Shown: positions 17,467 to 24,488 of the stretch, piece after piece
Layout: every line of letters starts with the position of its first letter
Numbering within the stretch: the stretch's first letter is position 1
NCBI GenBank assembly: GCA_910586455.1
Contig: CAJUHX010000014.1
Coordinates: forward strand, 1-39,541
Direction: 5' to 3'
Source: an uncultured Muribaculaceae bacterium
GTDB lineage: Bacteria > Bacteroidota > Bacteroidia > Bacteroidales > Muribaculaceae
DNA length: 39,541 bases
The notes under the pieces: model-generated
Told to the model about the DNA's origin: nothing
What the model saw: the letters and a program-made list of their open reading frames with translations, nothing else
The model's database searches: none
Made by a program: the position numbers and the translations under genes

Positions 17467-17474
17467 TAACTTTG
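17467..17474 (+). promoter_or_regulatory. -7 element (TAACTTTG) of nhaC-dus
   Basis: TAACTTTG matches the -7 consensus and ends 23 bases before the nhaC ATG. No clear -33 TTG is found at the standard distance. It is divergent from the LysE promoter in the same 186-base gap. Confidence 0.55.
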
Positions 17475-17497
17475 CAAAAAAATTTCTATTGTAAAAA

Positions 17498-18778
17498 ATG
17501 ATGCCGGAGATTACTTTGAGTCGCGGGCTTATGGGAATATCGCCCGTAATTATATTTCTATTGCTTTATGTTGTTGTATCAGTAGCCGTAGGCGACTTTT
17601 ATCGCATGCCTTTCAGCGTGGCGTTGCTATGCGCTTCAGTGTGGGCTGTAGCCACATACAAGGGCAAGTTGACCGAGCGCATCGAGGTATTTTCGCGTGC
17701 AGCCGGCCATGCCAATATCATATATATGATATGGATTTTTATTCTTGCCGGAGCTTTTGCTTCGATTGCCAAGGAGATAGGAGCGGTTAACGCCACAGTC
17801 GACCTGATACTGCGTCTGCTGCCTGCCGGACTGATTGTTCCCGGCATATTCGCTGCCGCCTGCTTTATATCGCTGGCAGTGGGCACGTCGGTTGGCACGG
17901 TAGTGGCACTGACACCGCTGGCAACCGAAATAGCCGGAGCTTCGGGCGGCAGTACCGCCTTTATGGTGGCGGTTGTGCTTGGCGGAGCTTTTTTCGGCGA
18001 CAACCTGTCGTTTATCTCCGATACCACCATTGCGGCCACCCGCACACAGGGTTGCGACATGGCCGACAAATTCAGAGCCAATGTATGGCTGGCCGTTCCG
18101 GCGGCGCTCGTCACGCTGGCTTTTTATATGATTGAAACTCCCGGGTTCGCTGTGCCCGATAGCGGAGCGCCAGCACAGTCGGTGTGGCTGGTATTGCCAT
18201 ATATGATAGTGATAGTTACTGCAATAGTGCGAATGAATGTCAATATAGTGCTTAGCCTTGGCATAGCGGCATCGCTTGTCATAGGCATAGCGCAGGGCTA
18301 TCCCATGCTCGACCTCTGCGGCTTTATGGGCAGTGGCATCGACGGCATGGGCTGCCTTATAGTGATAACACTTATGTCGGCCGGTATGCTCGGAGTTGTG
18401 AAGGCCTCGGGCGGTATTACATGGCTGCTGCAGATGCTTACCGCCCGGGTCAAGGGCACACGAGGCGCGCAGGTCTGCATAGCGCTGCTGGTAAGCCTGG
18501 TAAACTTATGTACGGCCAACAACACCGTGGCTATCATTACTGTAGGTTCGCTGTCGAAGGAGATTGCACGCCGCTATGGTGTAAGCGCGAGTAAGACAGC
18601 CTCGCTGCTCGATACCTGTTCGTGTATAATCCAGTGTCTGATTCCATACGGAGCCCAGACTTTGCTGGCCTGCTCACTTTCCGGTCTGTCGCCTGCCGAG
18701 CCGTTCGCATACTTGTATTACCCCTGGGCTCTCGCTGTGATGGTGATTGCCTCGATTTTCCGTAAAGCCGTGAAATGA
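17498..18778 (+). CDS. NhaC-family Na+/H+ antiporter-like transporter
   Basis: A 426-residue inner-membrane protein with about eleven hydrophobic segments. Diagnostic NhaC-type stretches are GTSVGTVVALTPLA near residue 128, GGAFFGDNLSFISDTTIAATRTQGCDM near residue 162 (acidic residues in the membrane with D-N and D-T pairs) and CTANNTVAIITVGSLSKEIA near residue 342. Members exchange Na+ for H+, or in related branches organic acids or amino acids, so the substrate should be kept open. The first of two adjacent ATG codons is used. The last codons overlap the dus ATG by four bases. Confidence 0.88.
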   Translation: MMPEITLSRGLMGISPVIIFLLLYVVVSVAVGDFYRMPFSVALLCASVWAVATYKGKLTERIEVFSRAAGHANIIYMIWIFILAGAFASIAKEIGAVNATVDLILRLLPAGLIVPGIFAAACFISLAVGTSVGTVVALTPLATEIAGASGGSTAFMVAVVLGGAFFGDNLSFISDTTIAATRTQGCDMADKFRANVWLAVPAALVTLAFYMIETPGFAVPDSGAPAQSVWLVLPYMIVIVTAIVRMNVNIVLSLGIAASLVIGIAQGYPMLDLCGFMGSGIDGMGCLIVITLMSAGMLGVVKASGGITWLLQMLTARVKGTRGAQVCIALLVSLVNLCTANNTVAIITVGSLSKEIARRYGVSASKTASLLDTCSCIIQCLIPYGAQTLLACSLSGLSPAEPFAYLYYPWALAVMVIASIFRKAVK

Positions 18779-19740
18779 AACTGTATATTGCTCCACTGCA
18801 AGGCTATACCGATGCACCGTTTCGCCATTTTCAGCAGGAGATTTTCGGCGGTGCCGACGGTGTGTTCACTCCCTTTCTGAGAGTTGAGAAGGGAGAGCCT
18901 TGCCGCCGCACTTTGCGCGATATCGAATCGGCGCTCAACAAAAACCATAAGCCTGTACCGCAGATTATTTTCCGCGATGCTGACGAGTTCGCACAGCTGG
19001 TTGCTGAGCTGAAAGCCCGGGGCTTCAGGCGTATAGACTTGAATTTAGGCTGCCCCTTTCCGCCGCAGGTACACAAGGGTCGTGGAGCGGGAGTGCTGCT
19101 TCGCCCCGATGTTCTGGAGTCTGTAGCCGATATAATCCGAGGTGATTCTGGTGTGGAATACTCTGTGAAGATGCGCCTTGGGGTGGATAGGTCCGACCAG
19201 TGGCACCCTTTGGCCGGCGCGCTGAACAGCATGCCTCTGGTGCATGTGGCTGTGCATCCGCGCTTTGCGCGCCAGCAGTATCGTGGAGAGTTGTATTACG
19301 ACGAATTCGAGGCTTTGGCCGACGAGCTGCGGCATCCGATAGTGTTCAACGGCGAAATCGGCACTCCGGGCGATATCGGGGCATTGTCTGCGCGGTATCA
19401 GTGGCTGCACGGTGTCATGGTCGGTCGAGGTATCCTGAGCAGGCCGTCGCTTTTTGCCGAGTACCGGCAGGGTGTAGAGTGGACTCCGCAGGAGCGTAGT
19501 GAATTATATTTGAAACTCCACAATGCGCTGTTAGAGCATTATGAGTCGGTGCTGTGCGGCCCGCAGCAGATTCTCGCTAAAATAAAAACTTTTTGGGATT
19601 ATCCGCCGGATTGCATTGAGGCTCGTATCATTAAAAAAATGTGCAAAGCAAGGAGCCTTGCAGATTATCGGACTGTGGTCAGGGAGAATCTTGCAGGAGG
19701 ACGTTTTAGAACTGAAGAAATCTATCACAGAGGAAAATAA
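18775..19740 (+). CDS. dus: tRNA-dihydrouridine synthase
   Basis: A 321-residue FMN-dependent TIM-barrel enzyme that reduces uridines in the tRNA D-loop. The N-terminal MKLYIAPLQGYTDAPFRHF and the strand IDLNLGCPFPP with the catalytic C93 are family hallmarks. K132 (SVKMRLG) and H161 (HPRFARQQ) are further active-site candidates, and the phosphate-binding loop appears as NGEIGTPGD and VGRGILSRPSLF. H161 lies in a VHPR context where many members have HGR. The ATG overlaps the nhaC stop (ATGA). Codon use turns AT-richer in the last 60 codons, next to the AT-rich island, but the helical C-terminus still looks native. Confidence 0.93.
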   Translation: MKLYIAPLQGYTDAPFRHFQQEIFGGADGVFTPFLRVEKGEPCRRTLRDIESALNKNHKPVPQIIFRDADEFAQLVAELKARGFRRIDLNLGCPFPPQVHKGRGAGVLLRPDVLESVADIIRGDSGVEYSVKMRLGVDRSDQWHPLAGALNSMPLVHVAVHPRFARQQYRGELYYDEFEALADELRHPIVFNGEIGTPGDIGALSARYQWLHGVMVGRGILSRPSLFAEYRQGVEWTPQERSELYLKLHNALLEHYESVLCGPQQILAKIKTFWDYPPDCIEARIIKKMCKARSLADYRTVVRENLAGGRFRTEEIYHRGK

Positions 19741-19774
19741 AGCTTACTTAAAGAGCCAAAGCGTTAAAAATGCT

Positions 19775-19796
19775 TGGCACTCACAGTATTTCATTG
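19775..19796. repeat. Left imperfect flank repeat of the ATPase island
   Basis: This 22-base segment, beginning TGGCACTCACAG, matches about 18 positions of the segment at 21276-21297 with one gap. The two copies lie on either side of the AT-rich ATPase gene. It could mark an insertion junction or be chance, as the 3' end of the ATPase gene lies next to it. Confidence 0.25.
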
Positions 19797-19799
19797 GCA

Positions 19800-21131
19800 T
19801 TATAAAAACATTGTCATATATACTGGAAGACAAACTATGTCGGCTTCTTTACGCAAATCCTTGGTATAGATAAGATAACGATGCCGTATTCTGCTTGAGA
19901 ACTTATTGGCAAAGGCATCCAGAGAGGCATGAGCCTTATACCCGGATGACTTGACTTCAATCGGGTTTATCTTGTCTGCATCAGCAATAAGGAAATCAAC
20001 TTCATAGTTATGCTTCCTGCTTTCTGTAGGGAAAGTGTAGTAATACAATTCATTTCCGGCAACTTTGAGCATCTGCGATACGACATTTTCATATACATAG
20101 CCCAGATCAGCGGCAAGCTTGTCACTTAGAAGTTTATGATAGATGATGTTGTCAGTAAATTTCTTATCCCAGAATGCAAGTGTTATGAACAGCCCTGTGT
20201 CGCCTAAATACAGTTTAAAGTTGTCGGTAGAGTGATGAAATGCCATTCCTGCATTCGGGTCATTAGCATGATAAGCTATATTGACAACCATCGACTCCTT
20301 CATTTCTGATATAATCTCGTTCAATGAAGATTGGGCAACTCCGTCAGTTGCCTGCCATGTCATATATCTGTTGGCATTACCCGTTAACTGTGCCGGAATC
20401 TGATGAAATATCTTGGATGCATTGCCGGTTGGATCTATTCGGTTGAAATCTTTTTCATAGAGATTGATGATTCCTCTTTTTACGCGATCCACTTTTTCGA
20501 GATTATTCGTTTCAATGAGAGCTGCGACCGCCTGAGGCATGCCACCTACCAACATATATAATCTGAAATCTCGCATCAACTTGCGGTTTGTAGCATCTCC
20601 CAACGGTTTCTTTTCCTTGAAACATTGTTCCAGCAGGGGAATAGTGGCATGGTCGTTCATGGCCCACTTGAATTCCTCGTAGTCCATTGGATACATAGTC
20701 ACTTCATTCTCTTCACTTGGAATGAGTATGTCCTGAACATTTTTTCGGATGGATATAAGAGAGCCGGTTTCAATATAGTCATATCTGCCGTCCGCCACAA
20801 GATGTTTGATTGCCTGACGTGCCATTGGGCAGAACTGCACTTCATCAAAGACAATGACTGACTTTCTTTTTTCAAGAGTCACGCCGTATTCAAGTTGCAG
20901 CTTAAGAAATATCCTGTTGAGGTCAGAAACATCATCGAATAAATTTCGTATCTCAGAAGAGCATTTTGTAAAGTCAATCAGTATATATGAACTATATTCA
21001 TTCTTGGCGAATTTCTCGGCAATTGTTGATTTCCCGACACGACGCGCTCCTTTAATCAGTATAGCCGTTGTGCCGTTGTCCTCATTCTTCCAGTCAAGGA
21101 GTTCGTTATATATCTTGCGCTTGAATATCAT
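19800..21131 (-). CDS. AAA+ ATPase with C-terminal DUF4143 nuclease-like domain
   Basis: A 443-residue protein of the archaeal-type AAA_14/DUF4143 family, very common and patchily spread in Bacteroidales. Walker A is GARRVGKST (residues 28-36) and Walker B is VIVFDEVQ (92-99). A sensor-like TGSLISIR stretch follows near 137. The C-terminal DUF4143 part has E in YENVVSQML, then EVDFLI and IEVKSSG, a PD-(D/E)XK-like E-D-ExK arrangement. No partner is known with confidence and the role is unknown. Base composition is clearly more AT-rich than its neighbours, with AGA and ATA codons, which suggests transfer. It is convergent with dus (59 bases) and has its own promoter at 21160-21190. Confidence 0.88.
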   Translation of the reverse strand: MIFKRKIYNELLDWKNEDNGTTAILIKGARRVGKSTIAEKFAKNEYSSYILIDFTKCSSEIRNLFDDVSDLNRIFLKLQLEYGVTLEKRKSVIVFDEVQFCPMARQAIKHLVADGRYDYIETGSLISIRKNVQDILIPSEENEVTMYPMDYEEFKWAMNDHATIPLLEQCFKEKKPLGDATNRKLMRDFRLYMLVGGMPQAVAALIETNNLEKVDRVKRGIINLYEKDFNRIDPTGNASKIFHQIPAQLTGNANRYMTWQATDGVAQSSLNEIISEMKESMVVNIAYHANDPNAGMAFHHSTDNFKLYLGDTGLFITLAFWDKKFTDNIIYHKLLSDKLAADLGYVYENVVSQMLKVAGNELYYYTFPTESRKHNYEVDFLIADADKINPIEVKSSGYKAHASLDAFANKFSSRIRHRYLIYTKDLRKEADIVCLPVYMTMFL

Positions 21132-21159
21132 GAAACTGCAATATTTTGTATTTCAAGGA

Positions 21160-21190
21160 CAAAGTTACAAATAATGGAGCGATTCTCAAA
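21160..21190 (-). promoter_or_regulatory. Promoter of the ATPase gene
   Basis: On the minus strand TTTG (21190-21187) and TAACTTTG (21167-21160) are 19 bases apart, a perfect promoter, 29 bases ahead of the ATG. The -33 TTTG is part of a 17-base sequence that occurs again 33 bases upstream, so the duplicated motif may be a regulator site covering the -33. Confidence 0.75.
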
Positions 21191-21228
21191 ATGTTTTCAT
21201 GTAAATACGGGGCGATTCTCAAAATGTT
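21179..21228. repeat. Pair of 17-bp direct repeats upstream of the ATPase
   Basis: GCGATTCTCAAAATGTT occurs exactly at 21179-21195 and again at 21212-21228, a 33-base period, about three helical turns. The proximal copy contains the -33 element of the ATPase promoter; the distal copy has no matching -7. The plus-strand frame across here is a 61-residue open frame of low credibility. Paired sites on one helix face suggest binding by a dimer or two protomers. Confidence 0.7.
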
Positions 21229-21275
21229 CGTCTATAGAATGTGTAAGTACGCTCATTTTTAATGCTTTATATTTG

Positions 21276-21297
21276 TGGCATTCGCAGATATTTGTTG
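21276..21297. repeat. Right imperfect flank repeat of the ATPase island
   Basis: This is the partner of 19775-19796, beginning TGGCATTCGCAG. A short AATGCTT also precedes both copies, directly on the left and nine bases earlier on the right. Together they bracket the ATPase gene and its promoter repeats. Confidence 0.25.
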
Positions 21298-21359
21298 CTG
21301 ATTTTGGTTTTAAAGTACGACAATTTAGCCATTTAATAGATGTTAATTATCACAATTAA

Positions 21360-21410
21360 TAAAAAGAGTCATAATCAAGTATTTATACATCTTGATTATG
21401 ACTCTTTTTA
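21360..21410. terminator. Bidirectional terminator, 20-bp perfect stem
   Basis: Bases 21360-21379 pair perfectly with 21391-21410 around an 11-base loop. The outer part is A-tract/T-tract and the core is GAGTCATAATCAAG. On both strands the stem ends in a run of T. It lies eight bases past the 3' end of the tRNA and faces the ATPase island, so it ends the tRNA transcript and could shield the island from read-through. Confidence 0.85.
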
Positions 21411-21417
21411 ACTCATG

Positions 21418-21490
21418 AGCCGCGAGCGGGGCTCGAACCCGCGACCTTTTCGTTACGAATGAAATGCTCTACCAACTGAGCTATTGCGGC
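21418..21490 (-). tRNA. tRNA-Thr (anticodon CGT)
   Basis: Read on the minus strand the 73 bases fold into a full cloverleaf: acceptor GCCGCAA/TCGCGGC, D-arm GCTC-AGTTGGTA-GAGC, anticodon loop TTCGTAA with anticodon CGT (codon ACG, Thr), variable AGGTC, T-arm GCGGG-TTCGAGC-CCCGC and discriminator T. No CCA is encoded. There are two A-C mismatches, at positions 6-67 in the acceptor stem and 31-39 in the anticodon stem. The rest is standard. A -7 element sits upstream and a strong hairpin downstream. Confidence 0.92.
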
Positions 21491-21524
21491 TTGTGAAGCA
21501 TCGGCAAATTAGCGTTTGCAGATG

Positions 21525-21532
21525 CAAAGTTA
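21525..21532 (-). promoter_or_regulatory. -7 element (TAACTTTG) upstream of tRNA-Thr
   Basis: The minus strand reads TAACTTTG directly after the DUF4270 stop codon, 35 bases before the mature tRNA 5' end. No -33 is visible at the standard spacing. The tRNA may therefore be made both from here and by read-through. Confidence 0.5.
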
Positions 21533-22924
21533 CTAATATTTTATCGATTGTTTGCTATACGAGAATATAATTTTTGCTTTGTCGAACAAAAATTGCGCTG
21601 CTGCAGCGTTGCTCACTTCCGGCGTCACGCTGCCTACTACAGTAGTCTGGTAGTATCCGCTGCCATTGGTGGTCATAGTTACAGTCACCGGGGTGAGGGT
21701 AAAGGTGTAGTCGTCTTCGGTCACATTTTCCTTTTGGGTCAGTTCTATGATGTAGTCGCGCATGTCGGAAAAATCATAGCACTGATTGGTTGAGTTGTAT
21801 GTGGCGTAGAACGAGTGTATGTTGTCAGGCAGGGAGTTGTCGGCAAAGAATTTGTCTTTGTCTTTGCTGAGTACCATTAGTATGTACTTGGGTGGCTCTA
21901 TGCCGGCGTTGTTGTCGAGTGCCGAAGCAGGCAGACGCATGGCCAGACTGTTTACGAGCTGCAACTGAGCTTTGTTGCTGTTGTAGCTGGCCAGGATTTC
22001 CGGAGCCGGGAAGCGCATTTTGACTTCGTAGGCGGCAGGCGAGGCAATCACTGCAGCTCCGTTTGCCACCATGTCGGTTATGGCCGCGTTGGGGGTGTAG
22101 GTGAGCTGGTTGTTTGTAATAACCTCGGGGGTCACGCCGAAATAGTTGCCATTGAGGTGCTGTATGGAGTCGCGCTCCAGCTTTTCGGAGTAGAACTTGC
22201 GGGTGTAGTACATGCGCAGAGTCGACTGACCGATGCGGGTAAGGCGTCCGCTGCCGAAACTGTTCTGCACTGCAAGGCCTTTGAATATCTGTGATGTGAA
22301 TGTTGCCGGATCGGAGAACGCCGAAGGATTGGCCCCGTATGCATCGTACAGACGCTTGCCGATTGACAGGTCGAGGGGTACTTTGAGTTCGCGGTAGGTG
22401 GTGCTTTCGGTGCTCGACAGCGAGTCGAGGCGGAAGTTAGCCATTGTATATATCCGTGAGCCTACGGGCGCGTTGGTGTTGTAGTAGCCGTTGAGTTCGG
22501 TATCGGTGTAGATAGGATAGGGCAGGTCGCGCTCAAGCTCGTAAACAGTGAGTCCCATGGGTGCAATCGAATCGCCTATGTAATCGCCGGTGGGCACACG
22601 CATGATAAGGTGCAGCGAGTCGATGGAGGTTACGCCGTCGGTCTGAATGTTTGCCGCGGGCATGAACTGCGACACAAAGTAGCTGCGGACCGAGCCGTAG
22701 CCTTCGATTTCGATGTCGCCCAGCAACTGGGTGAGGGTGCGCGACTGTACATTGTCGTTGCGCACCGAACTGCCGCTTATGGTAAAGGCGGAGTCAATGA
22801 CTATGTCAATCTGTTCGTCGATTACCGACTGGCCTATGCTTGATGTCTGCTCGCAGGCACCGAGTGCAAACAGCAGCGGCAGTGCGAGTGCGCCGGTCAG
22901 ACGGCTGATAAATCCGGAGTGCAT
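21533..22924 (-). CDS. DUF4270 domain lipoprotein
   Basis: A 463-residue predicted lipoprotein. The N-terminus has a hydrophobic stretch ending LFALGAC with C24 as the lipidated residue. The rest is rich in beta strands and Ser/Thr, with the DUF4270 features: an early STLLG-like TQLLGDIE segment, repeated SIDSLHLIMRVP and YTMANFRLDSL strands, and a C-terminal YSKQSIKY. The family is confined to Bacteroidetes and has no firm function. It follows the half-GT5 gene on the same strand after 30 bases, so the pair is probably an operon. It is likely on the outer membrane or facing the periplasm. Confidence 0.82.
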   Translation of the reverse strand: MHSGFISRLTGALALPLLFALGACEQTSSIGQSVIDEQIDIVIDSAFTISGSSVRNDNVQSRTLTQLLGDIEIEGYGSVRSYFVSQFMPAANIQTDGVTSIDSLHLIMRVPTGDYIGDSIAPMGLTVYELERDLPYPIYTDTELNGYYNTNAPVGSRIYTMANFRLDSLSSTESTTYRELKVPLDLSIGKRLYDAYGANPSAFSDPATFTSQIFKGLAVQNSFGSGRLTRIGQSTLRMYYTRKFYSEKLERDSIQHLNGNYFGVTPEVITNNQLTYTPNAAITDMVANGAAVIASPAAYEVKMRFPAPEILASYNSNKAQLQLVNSLAMRLPASALDNNAGIEPPKYILMVLSKDKDKFFADNSLPDNIHSFYATYNSTNQCYDFSDMRDYIIELTQKENVTEDDYTFTLTPVTVTMTTNGSGYYQTTVVGSVTPEVSNAAAAQFLFDKAKIIFSYSKQSIKY

Positions 22925-22954
22925 ATGTGAAATATTGGAGTAGGCTTTAATAGG

Positions 22955-23767
22955 TCAGGCTTCGAGCGAAGTGTAGAAATTATAGTAGGCGTCGGCATAG
23001 TTTTCTGCGCCCGGATAAGGCATGAAAGGTTTGCCGGAAGCTTTGGCGTACTCCACAAGTTCGGGGTCGACATCGTCGGTAGCCTGTATGATAGCGTCGG
23101 CGTGGTCGATGGCGAATTTGTTGAGGGTCTTGAAGTCGACCGCTTCGGTGCCGAGAGTTTTCAGGAGTTCGTCATCGAAACCTTCCATTTTCAGCTTTTC
23201 GCGGAATCTTGGGTCAAGGGTGCCTTCGAATCCGTTGCCGAATAGGCTGTATACCATCTTTGCGCCCACGAACGATGGATCTTCGGCATAGCTGTGTTTG
23301 ATGTACAGCGGCGCAAGGGCAGTAATCCAGCCCGAGCAGTGTATGATGCCGGACTCCCAGCGGAGCTTGCGTACAGTTTCGATTACGCCGCGGACGAAGA
23401 ATATACAGCGTTCGTCGTTTTCCTCCGGCATGGTGTTGATTTCAAGGTCTTCGGCACGCTGACGCAGGAAATAGTCGTCGTTGTCGATGAAATATACCTG
23501 CATACGCGAGGGCTGCAGAGTCGCTACCTTGATGATGAGCGGGTGGTCGTTGTCGTCGATCACTATGTTTACTCCCGAAAGGCGGATTACCTCGTGGAGT
23601 TGGTTGCGGCGTTCATTAATGCAAGCGTAGCGCGGCATGAAAGTTCTGACTTCCAGCCCCTTTTCAATCATGCACTGGGGCACCATCTGGCCGAGCGTCG
23701 ACATTACGTCGGGCTTAAGATACGGGGTAATCTCCTGAGAGATATATAGCACTTTTTTTAAGCTCAT
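22955..23767 (-). CDS. GT5 N-terminal-like protein (glycogen/starch synthase-like)
   Basis: A 270-residue protein that matches only the N-terminal Rossmann half of GT5 glycogen/starch synthases: VLYISQEITPYLKP at the start, then strands such as VRTFMPRYACINERR, MQVYFIDNDDYF and IIHCSGWITALAPLYIKH. The C-terminal GT-B half with the nucleotide-sugar site is absent, and the K-x-G-G-L motif is replaced (KPDVMSTLG), so synthase activity is doubtful. Short forms of this kind are frequent in Bacteroidales, so this is not a local truncation. ATG start, with promoter at 23794-23826. The role may be regulatory or unrelated to glycogen. Confidence 0.8.
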   Translation of the reverse strand: MSLKKVLYISQEITPYLKPDVMSTLGQMVPQCMIEKGLEVRTFMPRYACINERRNQLHEVIRLSGVNIVIDDNDHPLIIKVATLQPSRMQVYFIDNDDYFLRQRAEDLEINTMPEENDERCIFFVRGVIETVRKLRWESGIIHCSGWITALAPLYIKHSYAEDPSFVGAKMVYSLFGNGFEGTLDPRFREKLKMEGFDDELLKTLGTEAVDFKTLNKFAIDHADAIIQATDDVDPELVEYAKASGKPFMPYPGAENYADAYYNFYTSLEA

Positions 23768-23793
23768 TAAAATGCGAATTTTGATTTTATCCG

Positions 23794-23826
23794 CAAAGTT
23801 ACGAATTTATTTCCGAATACAGACAA
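23794..23826 (-). promoter_or_regulatory. Promoter of the GT5-like/DUF4270 pair
   Basis: The minus strand has TAACTTTG at 23801-23794 and TTG at 23826-23824, with a slightly long spacing of 22 bases. The ATG follows 27 bases downstream of the -7. Confidence 0.6.
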
Positions 23827-23860
23827 TAAAGTCAGAGCGAAACGTTTTTTTTTATATTTT

Positions 23861-23894
23861 TTTGTGTGAAATCCACCGAACTTTACTATCTTTG
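23861..23894 (+). promoter_or_regulatory. Promoter of the DsbD-alpha gene
   Basis: TTTG at 23861-23864 and TATCTTTG at 23887-23894 are 22 bases apart. Transcription would start near 23902, leaving a leader of about 90 bases before the ATG at 23993. The leader has no clear hairpin. Confidence 0.65.
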
Positions 23895-23992
23895 CACGAT
23901 AAATAATGTTATGGGGTTTTAACTTTTGCGTACAGCAGAAGTCAAACCAGTACAGACATGCTTGTTTTGCAATCTATAAAAACCAACCGATA

Positions 23993-24451
23993 ATGAAAAA
24001 ATACGCAGTATTATTAGCGATGATTATCGCTGTTGCATTCGCGGCTGCTGCCCAGGATGTAGTCAAATGGACCCACAGTGTGAAGATGACTTCGGCAACC
24101 GAAGGTCAGGTGACATTTACCGCCGCCATTGACAAGGGCTGGCACGTGTATGGCCTCGATATTCCCAAGGGCGGCCCCAAGCCTACAAGCTTCAATTTCG
24201 ATAAAAGCACCGGTATCGCCACTGTCGGTGCCGTGACTTTCTCGCCAAAGCCGGTGAAGGTTCTCGACAAGGCTTTCGATATGGAACTCACCTGGTGGGC
24301 CAATAAGGCTGTGTTTACCCAGAAATTCAAGGTTACCGACCCTAAGACCGCTAAAATAGTAGTAACTCTGCGCTATATGGCCTGCAACGACACCAACTGC
24401 ATGCCCCCCAAGCGCGAAACCTTTGAAATTGCTATACCCAAGAAGAAATAA
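23993..24451 (+). CDS. Secreted single-domain DsbD-alpha (DsbD_N) protein
   Basis: A 152-residue exported protein. The signal peptide is MKKYAVLLAMIIAVAFAAAAQ. The remainder is one DsbD N-terminal immunoglobulin-like domain, with GWHVYGLDIPKGGPKPTSF and the redox cysteine pair C131/C136 in YMACNDTNCMPP. In DsbD this domain passes electrons from the membrane part to periplasmic partners. The frame is open a further 29 codons upstream, but the ATG at 23993 starts a clean signal peptide. The next gene encodes a full DsbD with its own copy of the same domain, so this one may act as a soluble extra carrier. Confidence 0.88.
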   Translation: MKKYAVLLAMIIAVAFAAAAQDVVKWTHSVKMTSATEGQVTFTAAIDKGWHVYGLDIPKGGPKPTSFNFDKSTGIATVGAVTFSPKPVKVLDKAFDMELTWWANKAVFTQKFKVTDPKTAKIVVTLRYMACNDTNCMPPKRETFEIAIPKKK

Positions 24452-24488
24452 TCCTTAGCGCCAACAATCATTTATCCAACTATAAGCA

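Noticed and set aside
21174..21359. A 61-codon plus-strand frame upstream of the ATPase
   Set aside because: It runs over the promoter and the duplicated 17-bp motif, which explains its repeated RFSKC residues. No protein features are seen.
22955..23767. Local truncation or frameshift of a full glycogen synthase gene
   Set aside because: No remnant of the C-terminal half is seen downstream before the DUF4270 gene, and short forms are usual in this order as far as I know.
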